Source: Leptospira sp. | Lineage (GTDB): Bacteria > Spirochaetota > Leptospiria > Leptospirales > Leptospiraceae | Length of the DNA: 64,000 bases | Direction: 5' to 3' | NCBI GenBank assembly: GCA_002786225.1 | Contig: PEQN01000007.1 | Location: 41,811-105,810, forward strand | Shown: positions 47,337 to 56,825 of the stretch, in pieces | How positions within the stretch are numbered: the stretch's first letter is position 1 | Layout of the letters: each line of letters opens with the position of its first letter | Program-made: the position numbers and the translations under genes | The notes under the pieces: generated by a model | The model's input: the letters and a program-made list of their open reading frames with translations, nothing else | What the model was told of the DNA's origin: nothing | Databases searched by the model: none

Positions 47337-48769
47337 TGAATCTCAATGGGTTCATTTTTTATTTTTTCATAAGAATAAATCTTCCAAGGCCCTTTACCTG
47401 GAACTTTAGAGTTATATTGCAATTCCCATTCTTCTCTTTTGTATTTTAATGGATCCTTCACCAATTCTTTTATATTTGAATTTGCTAAAGTTTCATCATA
47501 GAATAGAAATAAATCCATAGATTCTATTGTTTCTTGAAAGAATTTATTCGAAATGGATAGTTCACCAGGAATGAATTCATAAACTCTAACTTCTGGAATA
47601 TTTTCTTTAAGAATAAAATATGGATCAGGTATCAATTGAGAATAGACCTTTCTTTTTCCCTTTGATAATTCAATAACCTTTTGATTGAATTCATTTGTTT
47701 TGGCATATACATCTTCTTGATATAATGCAGAATAAACAAAAAATAAGAATAAAAAGCCTTGGAAAAGCAATATCCCATTTCGAAACCATATTCTTTCTTT
47801 AGATGCTAATGTAAAAAATATAGCTATTGGAAAAGTTGAATGAACTACATACCATGATTCTGATGAAGCGTAAAATCCAAGTATCATCGCAAAAAACCAA
47901 ATCACTACTAAATTACGAAGTCTTTTTCTGGGAATTAATCCCAATGACTTAAATCCGAATATTAAAATTAATAGAATTGAAATTAATTTTAATATTGGAA
48001 AGTAATATCCCGAAAAATATATTCTTATCTTATCAAATTGTGAGAATAATTCGAAAAGTTCACGTTTGCGTGCAAGTTGTGCACCAAATTGTATAAAAAA
48101 TAATTCTAATCTAGGTATGATATAAAATAACCAAGGTAATAATACTATTATGGTTCCAAGAGAAATAAAAGTAAATGTCTTGAAATGAGAAATAGATTTT
48201 TGTTCTAACCAAAGATATGCTATTGGAATTGAATAAAAAATTCCAAATGGATGAGATAGAATCGCAAGCCCTAAAAATAAACCAGATTTAAAATACATCG
48301 ACTTATATGCTGAGAATATCGATGTTATTCCCATTAAGATACAAAGTGTCTCCATTCTTGACGTGTGGGAAATTTTAAAAAAAAGAACATCAATCAAAAG
48401 AAATAAAGTCGCAACAAGAGCAAAAGATTTATTCATTCCAATTTTCAATTCAGATTTAAGGAAGGAATGGAATTGATAAATGGCTATTAAACCTATGAAG
48501 TACGATAAAATTCTAGCATTTGCAATATTCGCATCCCAAAGATGAAAAGAAAGTCCAAGTAGCAGCATATACAAGGGAGACATCCACAAAGTATATTTTT
48601 CCATTCCTGGAATAAGACCTTCTAATACGGTTGTTCGTAATTCACCTGACTGATACCATTCGAAAGCAGGATTAAAAAATAAAACTTCGTCTGGCCAGAC
48701 AAAAGGAACATAAGAACCGAGATAGAGTGAGAATAATAGGAGTAGGATAGAAAGAAGGGCTAAAAACAT
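47333..48769 (-). CDS. GT39/ArnT-like membrane glycosyltransferase
   Basis: From ATG 48769 the protein has 478 residues with about ten hydrophobic helices. Near the N-terminus, VPFVWPDEVLFFNPAF carries the Asp-Glu pair expected in the first loop of polyprenyl-phosphate-dependent GT-C transferases. GT-C enzymes add sugars or aminoarabinose using lipid-linked donors. A GGAGGG ribosome binding site lies just upstream of this ATG; a GTG four codons earlier overlaps it and is less likely. It lies between a STAS gene and an SGNH lipoprotein gene and is coupled to both. Confidence 0.82.
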   Translation of the reverse strand: MFLALLSILLLLFSLYLGSYVPFVWPDEVLFFNPAFEWYQSGELRTTVLEGLIPGMEKYTLWMSPLYMLLLGLSFHLWDANIANARILSYFIGLIAIYQFHSFLKSELKIGMNKSFALVATLFLLIDVLFFKISHTSRMETLCILMGITSIFSAYKSMYFKSGLFLGLAILSHPFGIFYSIPIAYLWLEQKSISHFKTFTFISLGTIIVLLPWLFYIIPRLELFFIQFGAQLARKRELFELFSQFDKIRIYFSGYYFPILKLISILLILIFGFKSLGLIPRKRLRNLVVIWFFAMILGFYASSESWYVVHSTFPIAIFFTLASKERIWFRNGILLFQGFLFLFFVYSALYQEDVYAKTNEFNQKVIELSKGKRKVYSQLIPDPYFILKENIPEVRVYEFIPGELSISNKFFQETIESMDLFLFYDETLANSNIKELVKDPLKYKREEWELQYNSKVPGKGPWKIYSYEKIKNEPIEIQ

Positions 48770-48787
48770 AAAGCCCTCCACATAAAA

Positions 48788-49126
48788 TTATTTAGATAAA
48801 GAGTTGATTGCTTCTTGCTCGGTTTCAAAAACTTCGAATAGGTCTAAGAGTTCAACTACATCAAACACCTTTTTCACAGGTGGTGTGATGCAACACAACT
48901 TTAACTTTCTTCCTTGCTTATCTAGTTCTCTTACCATTCCTACAAAGATTCGAATTCCGGAGGATGAAATGTATGAAATTAATTCTAGATTTATAATGAT
49001 ATCTCCATCACCACCTTGAACGTCGCTTGCTAATTTAGCCTCGACCTCATCAGAATGAGTAATATCTAATCTCCCATTCAAGTGAACCAGAGTATGTTTT
49101 CCTATTTTCTTGGTTTTAATTTCCAA
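48788..49126 (-). CDS. STAS-domain anti-sigma-factor antagonist-like protein
   Basis: The 112-residue single-domain protein has a SpoIIAA-type STAS fold: LVHLNGRLDITHSDEVE near the N-terminus and SYISSSGIR (about 54-62), where the Ser before Gly is the usual phosphorylation site. It may take part in a partner-switching cascade, but no kinase or phosphatase is adjacent. It is followed after a short gap by the GT39-like gene. Confidence 0.9.
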   Translation of the reverse strand: MEIKTKKIGKHTLVHLNGRLDITHSDEVEAKLASDVQGGDGDIIINLELISYISSSGIRIFVGMVRELDKQGRKLKLCCITPPVKKVFDVVELLDLFEVFETEQEAINSLSK

Positions 49127-49200
49127 AATCTTCCCCGTAAATGGATAAAGTCCAAAACTTTACCCATTTTAAGAAATAGTCCACGTACTACAAGAAAATT

Positions 49201-49785
49201 TCAAGCGTATTTTGCGAAAATGACTTTAAATAACTCTATCCTTGCTGTATCGTGCTCCAAAAATTTTTGTATTCTTCTTCGTGTGCTGCGAACTTCTTTA
49301 TGACCCAGAAAATATGCGATTTCAGGGATACTATGCCCAGAAATAAGAAGCTGGAGTGCTATTGCATTTCGAATTCTTTCAATGGTGAGATTTTTACCTG
49401 TGTGTAATTGATTGATTTTTACTAGAATTTTTTGAACTGTTCTATCGCAAATTCTTCCGTCTCTTCCTTGAAAAAGGTAACCATCAGTATGAATGGACTG
49501 TCCATGACGCAATAGTTCCATACATAAATCTTTCGGAATAGAAATAATCCTTCCATTTAGTTTCTTATGTTCTTTTATTGAGATAGTTGACTCTAAAGGA
49601 TCCAAATCGGAAATTCGTAAGTTAATTAATTCAGTTATGTATAAACCAGTTGATAGAAGTAATTTAATAACTAATCTATGAACTGGATTTTTTTTAACTA
49701 AATTCAATATCTCTTCAATTTGATTCGTTGAAAGATATTGATTATTTATCTTCCTAAAATCGACGAAAACTTTTAACCTTATCAT
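49201..49785 (-). CDS. Tyrosine-recombinase-like protein lacking catalytic residues
   Basis: The 194-residue protein aligns with the catalytic domain of phage integrase/XerC-type recombinases: LLLSTGLYITELINLRISDLD corresponds to the TGxRxSE motif but with Tyr for the first catalytic Arg, and a later LGHKEVRST keeps a box-II His. The usual Tyr nucleophile is absent; the region reads STRRRIQKFLEHD. The HxxR of box II reads TIERIRN. With so many replacements it is unlikely to recombine DNA. It may be a DNA-binding relic with another role. It lies upstream of the STAS gene and its start codon overlaps a direct repeat. Confidence 0.75.
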   Translation of the reverse strand: MIRLKVFVDFRKINNQYLSTNQIEEILNLVKKNPVHRLVIKLLLSTGLYITELINLRISDLDPLESTISIKEHKKLNGRIISIPKDLCMELLRHGQSIHTDGYLFQGRDGRICDRTVQKILVKINQLHTGKNLTIERIRNAIALQLLISGHSIPEIAYFLGHKEVRSTRRRIQKFLEHDTARIELFKVIFAKYA

Positions 49786-49820
49786 TTGTTTAACCCCTGT
49801 ATTTCATTTATCATTTGTTT
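49781..49820. repeat. Direct repeat over the recombinase-like gene start
   Basis: ATCATTTGTTT occurs at 49781-49791, covering the start codon, and again at 49810-49820, 29 bases away. Spacing near three helical turns fits a bound dimer, but chance in AT-rich sequence is possible. Confidence 0.35.
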
Positions 49821-49983
49821 GTATTTGTTTTTTAAATAAGCTCAAAATACTAACAAGCATTTTTTTATATATTTACTTTTTGAAATGACATAATGCGGTT
49901 TAATTTGAATTTTTTTTCATTAATTTCTGTCCATCGTCCCTTATTGAATCGACTCAAAAATTATTTACAAGAAATTGGATTTA

Positions 49984-50778
49984 ATGCATCCAGAAATAAT
50001 TGATAGGTACAATCATTTTCATAATTATATTCATAAAGTCGGTGATTTTTTAATCACTATCCATCAAAAGAAGAATTTTGAAATTCAAAAGAAAGGTCAA
50101 TTTGATTTAGTCACTGAAGCTGATTTGGGTTCTGAGAAAATGGTCATTGAAGAAATTCTCCAACACTTTCCACAAGATTCCATCCTTGGGGAAGAATCAG
50201 GTGAAGTTAAAGGCAATTCGGATTACAGATGGATTATTGATCCTCTTGATGGTACAACAAACTACTCACACAACTTACCACTTTATGGAGTATCTATTGG
50301 AGTAGAACAGATTAGTTCATCTCAGATTGTGATTGGACTAGTCTTATTTCCAGAATTAAAAGATTTATACCATGCTGTTCGAGGCAATGGAGCATTTAAG
50401 AATAAAGATCGCATTCATGTATCTCAAACTTTGGAGCTGAAAGATTCTCTATTTACAACTGGATTTCCATATGATAGAGGAGATAAATTAGATTTATTAC
50501 TTAGTTATTATAAAAATATTTTAATTCGATCTAGAGGTATTCGAAGAACTGGAGCAGCAACTTTAGATTTATGTTGGTTAGCTGAAGGAAAATTTGATGG
50601 TTACTATGAAATTGGATTGAAACCTTGGGATATGGCAGCAGCAGGACTCATAGCGGAAGAGGCAGGAGCTCAACTAAGTACCATGGAAGGTAAAGAATAC
50701 TCTCCTTATGTTCCTAATCTTGTTGCTTCCAATGGGAAAATCCATGACAAAATTTTAGCTGAGATTAATTTCCAATAA
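49984..50778 (+). CDS. suhB: Inositol monophosphatase family protein
   Basis: This Mg-dependent phosphatase family hydrolyses inositol-1-phosphate or related sugar phosphates. From ATG 49984 it has 264 residues (TTG at 49975 adds three). Metal-binding motifs are GEES (about 69-72), DPLDGTTN (about 86-93) and WDMAAAGLIAEEAGA near 220; all ligands are intact. The length is normal. It is convergent with, and overlaps by 24 bases, the first glycosyltransferase. Leptospires use inositol compounds in surface sugars, so a biosynthetic role is possible. The symbol is by family only. Confidence 0.88.
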   Translation: MHPEIIDRYNHFHNYIHKVGDFLITIHQKKNFEIQKKGQFDLVTEADLGSEKMVIEEILQHFPQDSILGEESGEVKGNSDYRWIIDPLDGTTNYSHNLPLYGVSIGVEQISSSQIVIGLVLFPELKDLYHAVRGNGAFKNKDRIHVSQTLELKDSLFTTGFPYDRGDKLDLLLSYYKNILIRSRGIRRTGAATLDLCWLAEGKFDGYYEIGLKPWDMAAAGLIAEEAGAQLSTMEGKEYSPYVPNLVASNGKIHDKILAEINFQ

Positions 50779-51966
50779 CTTTCTCCATTTTTCCTTTATT
50801 ACATCTTTTGAGAAATTTGCTTCTACATATTTTCTACCATTATTACCCATTTGAGTTAAAATTTCATTATTATTTAACATAAAATTCAAAGTTCCTGCAA
50901 AGCTTTCAAAATCTGTATACCAAAGACCACCGTTGCTACGCTTGCAATGACCCACTAAGACATCCGAATTGGCATTTACTAGAATTGGAGTTCTTTGGAA
51001 CCAAGCTTCCATTACCACTATGGAAAAACTTTCGACAGAAGAAGGATTGATTAGTATATCTGCATTTTGAATTTCTTGGTTTTTATCAAATTCACTTAAT
51101 GCACCTAAAAACCGAATTGATTTTGAAGCAAATTTTGATATCAATTTTGGTGGATTAGCGCCTATTAAATGAAGTTCACAATTTCTATTGCCTGTATCCT
51201 TCCATCTTTGAAAGTTTTGAACAAGATCATATATACCCTTCCCTAAATCCATTCGACCTATCGTAAGCAATATCTTGGTTTCTTTTGCTTCTTTCTGTTT
51301 TTGAGTTTTTGTTAAAATTTCATCGTAATTACTCGATTGAATATAAGTACCAACAAAAGTTTGTTTACTTGGTTTAAAATTAAAAACTCTTTCGAATAAA
51401 TTTCTTTCTTCTGGAGTATTGAATGCATAGTATAATTTATCATCATAAACTTGTTTGTATTGAATTAAGTTGATTGGAAACTCATCATGGAACATAGGTA
51501 CGAAAATTGATTTCTCTGGTACTATTTTTATTCCATTCAATATAGGATAATAGAGATAAGAGAAAAAGATAAAAAGATCTGTCTCAGCTTTTGTTTCTTC
51601 AATTCTTTTTATTAAATCTGGACAATATGGACCTTGGCATTCTAACCAATCTTGCTCCTCCTCAGAAGATTGATTTGGAAACTTACTGTATAATTTCTGT
51701 GATAATTGATTGAATTTTTTTATATTTCGTGTTTTCAAATTTTGAAATCTTTCAATCTTGAATCTTTCAAATATTGATATTCCTGGTTTAAAATAATTAT
51801 TCCATGTTATGTAATCCAAGGCTGTTGAAGTTAAAATAGTTAGATCACAATTAGCAGGAAAAATAGATAAGACATCATAGGCGTGTTTTTCTGCTCCACC
51901 ACGAATCATAGTAGAAAATCTTGGAACTACAGCAGTAATTTTATAAGTTTTGGATGAATTCAACAA
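50755..51966 (-). CDS. GT4-family glycosyltransferase
   Basis: The 403-residue protein is a GT-B transferase. An N-terminal MIRGGAEKHAYDVL resembles acceptor-side loops; the C-terminal domain has ADILINPSSVESFSIVVMEA with the Glu-x7-Glu motif (ESFSIVVME). It ends inside suhB by 24 bases. Its start overlaps the next gene upstream by 26 bases. It belongs to a coupled set of three glycosyltransferases for surface polysaccharide. Confidence 0.87.
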   Translation of the reverse strand: MLNSSKTYKITAVVPRFSTMIRGGAEKHAYDVLSIFPANCDLTILTSTALDYITWNNYFKPGISIFERFKIERFQNLKTRNIKKFNQLSQKLYSKFPNQSSEEEQDWLECQGPYCPDLIKRIEETKAETDLFIFFSYLYYPILNGIKIVPEKSIFVPMFHDEFPINLIQYKQVYDDKLYYAFNTPEERNLFERVFNFKPSKQTFVGTYIQSSNYDEILTKTQKQKEAKETKILLTIGRMDLGKGIYDLVQNFQRWKDTGNRNCELHLIGANPPKLISKFASKSIRFLGALSEFDKNQEIQNADILINPSSVESFSIVVMEAWFQRTPILVNANSDVLVGHCKRSNGGLWYTDFESFAGTLNFMLNNNEILTQMGNNGRKYVEANFSKDVIKEKWRKLLEINLS

Positions 51967-53014
51967 TTTTATAACCTGAATTGATTTTTAAGTAATTCTC
52001 AATTCTTTTATTTTGATTCATAAGAATTATCTTTTTAAATTTCTCATTTATTAATACTTCTTCTAAGGTTTCTGCGATTAAAGTGTAGTTCTTTTCTTTA
52101 AAAAGTATCCCTGAAGACTCCATGGTATCTGGTATTGCTCCTGCCGAATATGCCAAGACAGGAAGTTGAAAATGCATTGCTTCAAGTATGGGAACACAGA
52201 AACCTTCATGCTCACTCATAGAAAGAAAAGCATTAGAATTTCTATAATATCCAATTAGTTCTGGATGAGTTACATAGCCTGAAAAATGTATATGATCCTC
52301 CAAATCCCAAAATCTGACTAAACTTTCTAATTCTTCCATATAAACTTTGCTAGATGGTGATGAATATCCAACTATCTGAATCTGAAAATTAGTTCTAAAG
52401 TATTTTCTATAGATCTCTGCGAAACGAATCAAATCTTCTTGCCTCTTATTTGGTGTAATTCTACCAACAAATAAAATTTTGATACCTTCAAATTTATTTC
52501 GATTCACTCCTGGAATATCTAAGCTATTAAAATTATAAGCTATAGGTAAAACTTCGACTTCCTTATAACCATAGTCTTCTAATTCTTTTTTGTTGAATTC
52601 AGAATCAGCATAAGATTTAATGAAAGTTTGATTTAATTCAAGCAGTTGTTCCTTGCCCCTTCGAAGAAAATAGGAAAATTGAAGATCATACTCTTCAAAA
52701 AAATGATATGGAGTTACGTTATGATAAATAAGAATTTTTGCAGCTTTCTGTTGAACTACAAAATCACCTAAGGCAGAATTAATAGAATGATGGTAGATGA
52801 TAATATCATTTTTCTCATATTTATAATTTGAATATTTAATAGCCTTGCTCTTAACAGCTGTTCCAATATGCTCAGAATAAATCTCTGATTTCCAATTCAT
52901 TTCTTTAAAGTAAGTATCAAAAGTTAGCATCTCTTGTGTGATAGCATCGCCAGGATAAAAACCTGTAGAAAATTGACAGACTCTTGGCTTATTCATAAAA
53001 CTTTTTGATTTCAC
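51941..53014 (-). CDS. GT4-family glycosyltransferase
   Basis: The 357-residue protein has LFVGRITPNKRQEDLI (about 192-207) and the donor-site motif SEHEGFCVPILEAMHF, typical of GT4 mannosyl- and glucosyltransferases. An alternative start, Met7 at 52996, exists. It overlaps both neighbours by 26 bases. It is similar to its upstream neighbour (VGRIVPNKKIQDI; SEHEGFGIPLLEAMQ), pointing to duplication. Confidence 0.9.
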   Translation of the reverse strand: MKSKSFMNKPRVCQFSTGFYPGDAITQEMLTFDTYFKEMNWKSEIYSEHIGTAVKSKAIKYSNYKYEKNDIIIYHHSINSALGDFVVQQKAAKILIYHNVTPYHFFEEYDLQFSYFLRRGKEQLLELNQTFIKSYADSEFNKKELEDYGYKEVEVLPIAYNFNSLDIPGVNRNKFEGIKILFVGRITPNKRQEDLIRFAEIYRKYFRTNFQIQIVGYSSPSSKVYMEELESLVRFWDLEDHIHFSGYVTHPELIGYYRNSNAFLSMSEHEGFCVPILEAMHFQLPVLAYSAGAIPDTMESSGILFKEKNYTLIAETLEEVLINEKFKKIILMNQNKRIENYLKINSGYKIVEFIQNL

Positions 53015-54113
53015 TTTTATGATTTAAGAAGATATTTTGTATTTTTTCTAGGAAAGGATAATTTTTATAATACTGCAAAGCTTTTTCTTGAGTAGCAAGA
53101 ACAGACTCATACAAACTTGTATCATTTTTAATCTTATTCAAAATTTCTACCATTACTGGGAAATTTTTTTCATAGAATAAAATTCCTCCTCGTTTCATAG
53201 TCTCTGGAATTGCAGTCGATGCATAAGCTACTACAACTAAATGATTTTGCATTGCTTCTAGTAGAGGAATTCCAAAACCTTCATGCTCACTCATGGAAAT
53301 ATAATATAAGGAATCTTGTAATATTTTTGATTTCTGAGTATCATCTATTTTAAAATAGATCTTTATAGAATCCACTAAATCAAATTCAATAATTAATGAA
53401 TTGATGAAATTGAAATATTCTTCTATTCCAGGAACAAGTCCACCGATTAAATGAAGTTTTGCGGTAGGATTAATTTTCTTCCAGAAGAAAAATAATACAA
53501 TAATATCTTGGATTTTTTTATTTGGAACAATTCGCCCCACAAAAACTAAATCTTCTTTTTCATTGGAACTTTTTCTTTCAAGTGAAATAGATTTGGAATT
53601 AAAATTAGTAAGATCCGTATAATCTTTAACTATTGGTATGGTAATAGTAGGAATAGATGAGTGTTGTTTTATAAATTCTGCATTGGTATTTGAATCACAA
53701 ATAGCTAATTCAATTTCATTCGAAAGAGAAGATAACTCTAAAACTGATTTAGTGAAAAATTTATCCATTGATATAAAAACTGATTCATTGCAACCTTGGT
53801 AAAATTCTGAAGGGGTAACATTGTGAAACCTTAAGAATTTACGTCCAGGTAAATTTAAAAAAAAATCTAAGGGATAACCGGATCCACCATAATGTAAAAT
53901 ATGAATACTATTCTGGTTAATTTCTATGAATTTGTTTGCTTTCTGTATTAAGTTTTTAACTAAGAGAATATTTTCTTCTTCAGGACAAAAATTTCTTTGT
54001 GTCACTATAAAATCAGATAATGAAAGTTTTTGAAATATTTTTCTAAGTCCCCTACAATCATTTCCTATTCCATCAAAAGGATGGTATTCATCAATATGTT
54101 GGAAAATCATCAT
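52989..54113 (-). CDS. GT4-family glycosyltransferase
   Basis: The 374-residue protein has VGRIVPNKKIQDI (about 192-204) and SEHEGFGIPLLEAMQ (about 276-290), with PETMKRGGILF downstream that also occurs in related form in the next gene (PDTMESSGILF). It is likely a paralogue of that gene. It overlaps the preceding gene by four bases. The acceptor is unknown. Confidence 0.9.
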   Translation of the reverse strand: MMIFQHIDEYHPFDGIGNDCRGLRKIFQKLSLSDFIVTQRNFCPEEENILLVKNLIQKANKFIEINQNSIHILHYGGSGYPLDFFLNLPGRKFLRFHNVTPSEFYQGCNESVFISMDKFFTKSVLELSSLSNEIELAICDSNTNAEFIKQHSSIPTITIPIVKDYTDLTNFNSKSISLERKSSNEKEDLVFVGRIVPNKKIQDIIVLFFFWKKINPTAKLHLIGGLVPGIEEYFNFINSLIIEFDLVDSIKIYFKIDDTQKSKILQDSLYYISMSEHEGFGIPLLEAMQNHLVVVAYASTAIPETMKRGGILFYEKNFPVMVEILNKIKNDTSLYESVLATQEKALQYYKNYPFLEKIQNIFLNHKSEIKKFYE

Positions 54114-55123
54114 AAAGGACTAAGAACAAAACTAATATTTACCCAACCATAGCTATTAGGTGAATGGACGAAAACATTTTTAAATCCTAAACTTCTCAAA
54201 TAATCAGGCAGGGATTCAATATCAATTTGTAAAGGCAGGTTGTCATGAAATGGACTTAAGCTTGAATTCGAAGATTCTTTATACCGAATTATAAATCTTG
54301 TTTCTTGCTCAAGTGAGCGCCATTGTCTTAATAATCCTTCCCAAAAACTACTTGGAAAGAGCGAAGCATTCGCATGGAACAGTAAGCAAGTATTAGGTGA
54401 AATCTTTTGTTGAGAACTCACAAATTCTGTAATAGTTCTTTGGATTAAATTCACATCCTCTTCATAGGGAGTGTAAACTCTATATTTTAAATTTACGCTA
54501 TTACACAATTCTAAAAAACCCAAACTTGATGGATAATAAATAAGAACTGGTTGAGCGTCTTTCACTAATTCAATCAATTCCTCTGATTCGTGTGGTGCAC
54601 CTGATTCAAAATCTACTCTTATAGAAAGAGGAGAATACAAATTACTTTTTGAAGAACCTTTCAATGCTAGATATTTATTTTCTGCATACTCTTGGTAGAA
54701 TTCTTCTAATTTTCGACCTAGAAGATCTTGTTTTTTCTTTAAGAGAACAATTTCATGCAGAACTTGAAAGAAAGCTCGAACACGATTTTCAGATAATTTT
54801 TTATCAACTAAGGCGTAAAAATTGATAAATTGCGTAATCATCCATTTTAAAGGTCCTCTAAGAAACCAAAGTTTTGGATTGGTAAATTTAGGAGCTGAAA
54901 TCCCTTTTTCAAAAAGATTTGCAGATAAACTTGCATCAAACTCTCTAGAGCTACTCTTGGAAAAAGGAGAAAGCCTTAACTTGGAGATTCTCTCCACATC
55001 TTCCTTGGATATATTTCTAGATTTGAGTTTAGATTCAATATCCTTCATTATATCCGAAACATTGATTTCCGGATCATAAATTTGAAAAAAGGAATCTCCA
55101 GGGGATTTTTCTATGGATGACAC
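54110..55123 (-). CDS. Glycosyltransferase-cluster protein, possible degenerate methyltransferase fold
   Basis: I can only place this 337-residue protein loosely. Residues about 89-150 (RGPLKWMITQFINFYALVDK and following coiled-coil-like helix) resemble the linker seen before methyltransferase domains in O-antigen cluster proteins. The C-terminal part alternates strands and helices (PVLIYYPSSLGFLELC, NTCLLFHANASLF) as in a Rossmann-like fold, but a clear SAM-binding GxGxG is not visible. It is the first gene of the cluster, overlapping the next by four bases. It may regulate chain processing; this is inference. Confidence 0.6.
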   Translation of the reverse strand: MSSIEKSPGDSFFQIYDPEINVSDIMKDIESKLKSRNISKEDVERISKLRLSPFSKSSSREFDASLSANLFEKGISAPKFTNPKLWFLRGPLKWMITQFINFYALVDKKLSENRVRAFFQVLHEIVLLKKKQDLLGRKLEEFYQEYAENKYLALKGSSKSNLYSPLSIRVDFESGAPHESEELIELVKDAQPVLIYYPSSLGFLELCNSVNLKYRVYTPYEEDVNLIQRTITEFVSSQQKISPNTCLLFHANASLFPSSFWEGLLRQWRSLEQETRFIIRYKESSNSSLSPFHDNLPLQIDIESLPDYLRSLGFKNVFVHSPNSYGWVNISFVLSPL

Positions 55124-55199
55124 AATTACGACGCTGCTTTACTTTTCTTTAGAAGATCTTAGAATTGACCAAAATAGCAAGTAAAACTTGGAGAACGAT

Positions 55200-56141
55200 T
55201 TGAAAAAATGCCTTATTACTGGAATCGGAGGATTTGTTGGCTCTTTTTTAAAGGAAGAACTGAAAAATTCTCTGCCTGAATATGAAATACATGGTTTGCA
55301 TCGCTCAGGTGAAATTTCCAAAAATGTAGACTACCATTTTTACGAAATGGACATTCGAGACACAGTAAGTGTCTCAGAATTGATTCTATCCTTGCAGCCT
55401 GACTTAGTTTTTCATTTAGCAGCTCAACCCTTTGTGCCTAAGGCAATTTTGGATCCTTGGGGGACTTTGGACATTAATGTAAAAGGTACTTTAAATATCT
55501 TAGAATCCCTTAAAAAATTAAATCGTCCATGTAAACTAATCTATGTTTCCTCTGCTGATGTTTATGGAAGACAATTGCCTGATTCATACCCTCTAGTTGA
55601 AAGTATTTTACCAAATCCTGTAAATCCCTATTCAGCTAGCAAACTATCTGCTGAAGTCTATTGCAGGCAGTATGCTGCTGTTACAAAATATTTGGAAATC
55701 ATGATAGCGAGACCTTTCAATCATATTGGTGTGGGACAGAGAAAAGAATTTGTGATTCCAAATTTTTGCCAACAAATTATTGATTCAGCCAATTCATCCA
55801 ATTCTGAAATACTAGTTGGTGATATTAGTTCTACTAGAGACTTTCTTGATGTTAGAGATGTCGTACGTGCTTACATAACTTTGGCTAAAAGTGGAGTTTC
55901 TGGAGAAATCTATAATATATGTTCTAATGTTGAAACTTCTATTCAAGAAATTCTAGAAATTCTAATCCGTCTTTCAGGTACATCAATTAAGCTTACAAAA
56001 GATCCCACCAGGTTTCGGGAAGCAGAAACGGCTCGTCTTTTCGGAAATAATGATAAAATTAAAGCTTTAGGTTGGCAGAAAAAATTCGAATTATCGAATT
56101 CACTCAAAGAAATTTATGAAAGCTTAAATGCTCAATCTTAG
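55200..56141 (+). CDS. NAD-dependent epimerase/dehydratase (GDP-6-deoxy-mannose reductase-like)
   Basis: This extended short-chain dehydrogenase acts on nucleotide sugars. GIGGFVGSFL is the Gly-rich NAD(P) loop, and YSASK holds the catalytic Tyr and Lys; SSADVYG supplies the Ser. I chose TTG 55200 (313 residues) because GGAG lies 7 bases before it; a TTG at 55188 adds four residues. It resembles Rmd and GDP-mannose dehydratases, which would fit a 6-deoxyhexose for the glycosyltransferase cluster that runs divergently. Exact substrate not inferable. Confidence 0.86.
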   Translation: MKKCLITGIGGFVGSFLKEELKNSLPEYEIHGLHRSGEISKNVDYHFYEMDIRDTVSVSELILSLQPDLVFHLAAQPFVPKAILDPWGTLDINVKGTLNILESLKKLNRPCKLIYVSSADVYGRQLPDSYPLVESILPNPVNPYSASKLSAEVYCRQYAAVTKYLEIMIARPFNHIGVGQRKEFVIPNFCQQIIDSANSSNSEILVGDISSTRDFLDVRDVVRAYITLAKSGVSGEIYNICSNVETSIQEILEILIRLSGTSIKLTKDPTRFREAETARLFGNNDKIKALGWQKKFELSNSLKEIYESLNAQS

Positions 56142-56165
56142 AAATTAACGATCAATAGATAAAAA

Positions 56166-56201
56166 AAAATTCTACTCCTTCGAAAGCAGAAGTAGAATTT
56201 T
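56166..56201. terminator. Bidirectional terminator between epimerase and MORN gene
   Basis: Arms AAAATTCTACT (56166-56176) and AGTAGAATTTT (56191-56201) pair over 11 bases; a run of A precedes the left arm, giving T-run context for the minus strand, and T-rich sequence follows the right arm. The convergent genes fit a shared terminator. Confidence 0.65.
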
Positions 56202-56228
56202 ATAGAATGATTTTATCTTTGCTGCTGG

Positions 56229-56825
56229 TTACATAGCTGGTTTTTCTTGGAACTCATCATTAGACCAAGTGCCATCCAAAAGAACTTCTCCACGTTTGTT
56301 ATAGTATTTTCCAGCACCGTTTCTAGAATTATCTTTCCACTCACCTTGGAATTTTTCTCCAGTTGAATACATATAAGTCCCTTGGCCAGATCTTACACCA
56401 GCAACATAAGAACCAACATATTTATCACCTGATGCATAGGTATAAGTCCCTTGCCCATCTCTTAATCCATCTTTGTATTGTCCAACAAACACATCCCCAT
56501 TGGTATGTTTGTAGGTTCCTTGGCCATTTCTCTTTCCTTTTTCATATTGACCGATATAAATATCGCCGTCTGCATAGGTATAAGTTCCTTCACCAGATTG
56601 CATATCATCTTCAAAATCACCGATATACTTATCACCGTTTGTATATGTTAAAGTACCAATTCCATCCTTTTTACCATCTTCAAATGGTCCAACATACAAT
56701 GACCCATCTTTCATTTCTTGGGTTCCAGATCCAGCTTTACAGTCTCCTTCGAGGCACTTTCCGCTAGCAGTTTTACAGTTTTGAATTACGACAACAAAGC
56801 TAAGTATTAATATGAGAGTTCTCAT
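56229..56825 (-). CDS. MORN-repeat lipoprotein
   Basis: From ATG 56825 (GGAGAAA just upstream) the 198-residue protein has a lipobox ending VVIQNC and then six 23-residue MORN repeats, each of the form YxGxxxxGxxxGxGxxxxxxG (for example GQYKDGLRDGQGTYTYASG). MORN repeats form elongated beta-hairpin sheets that can contact lipids or scaffold membranes. A short C-terminal tail follows. The next gene downstream is the epimerase, convergent. A second ATG at 56837 would place the Shine-Dalgarno inside the gene. Confidence 0.88.
   Translation of the reverse strand: MRTLILILSFVVVIQNCKTASGKCLEGDCKAGSGTQEMKDGSLYVGPFEDGKKDGIGTLTYTNGDKYIGDFEDDMQSGEGTYTYADGDIYIGQYEKGKRNGQGTYKHTNGDVFVGQYKDGLRDGQGTYTYASGDKYVGSYVAGVRSGQGTYMYSTGEKFQGEWKDNSRNGAGKYYNKRGEVLLDGTWSNDEFQEKPAM

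Noticed and set aside
56363..56767. Long open frame opposite the MORN gene
   Set aside because: It mirrors the 69-base MORN periodicity in antisense and encodes a His/Tyr-rich repetitive chain, so it is a by-product of the repeats.
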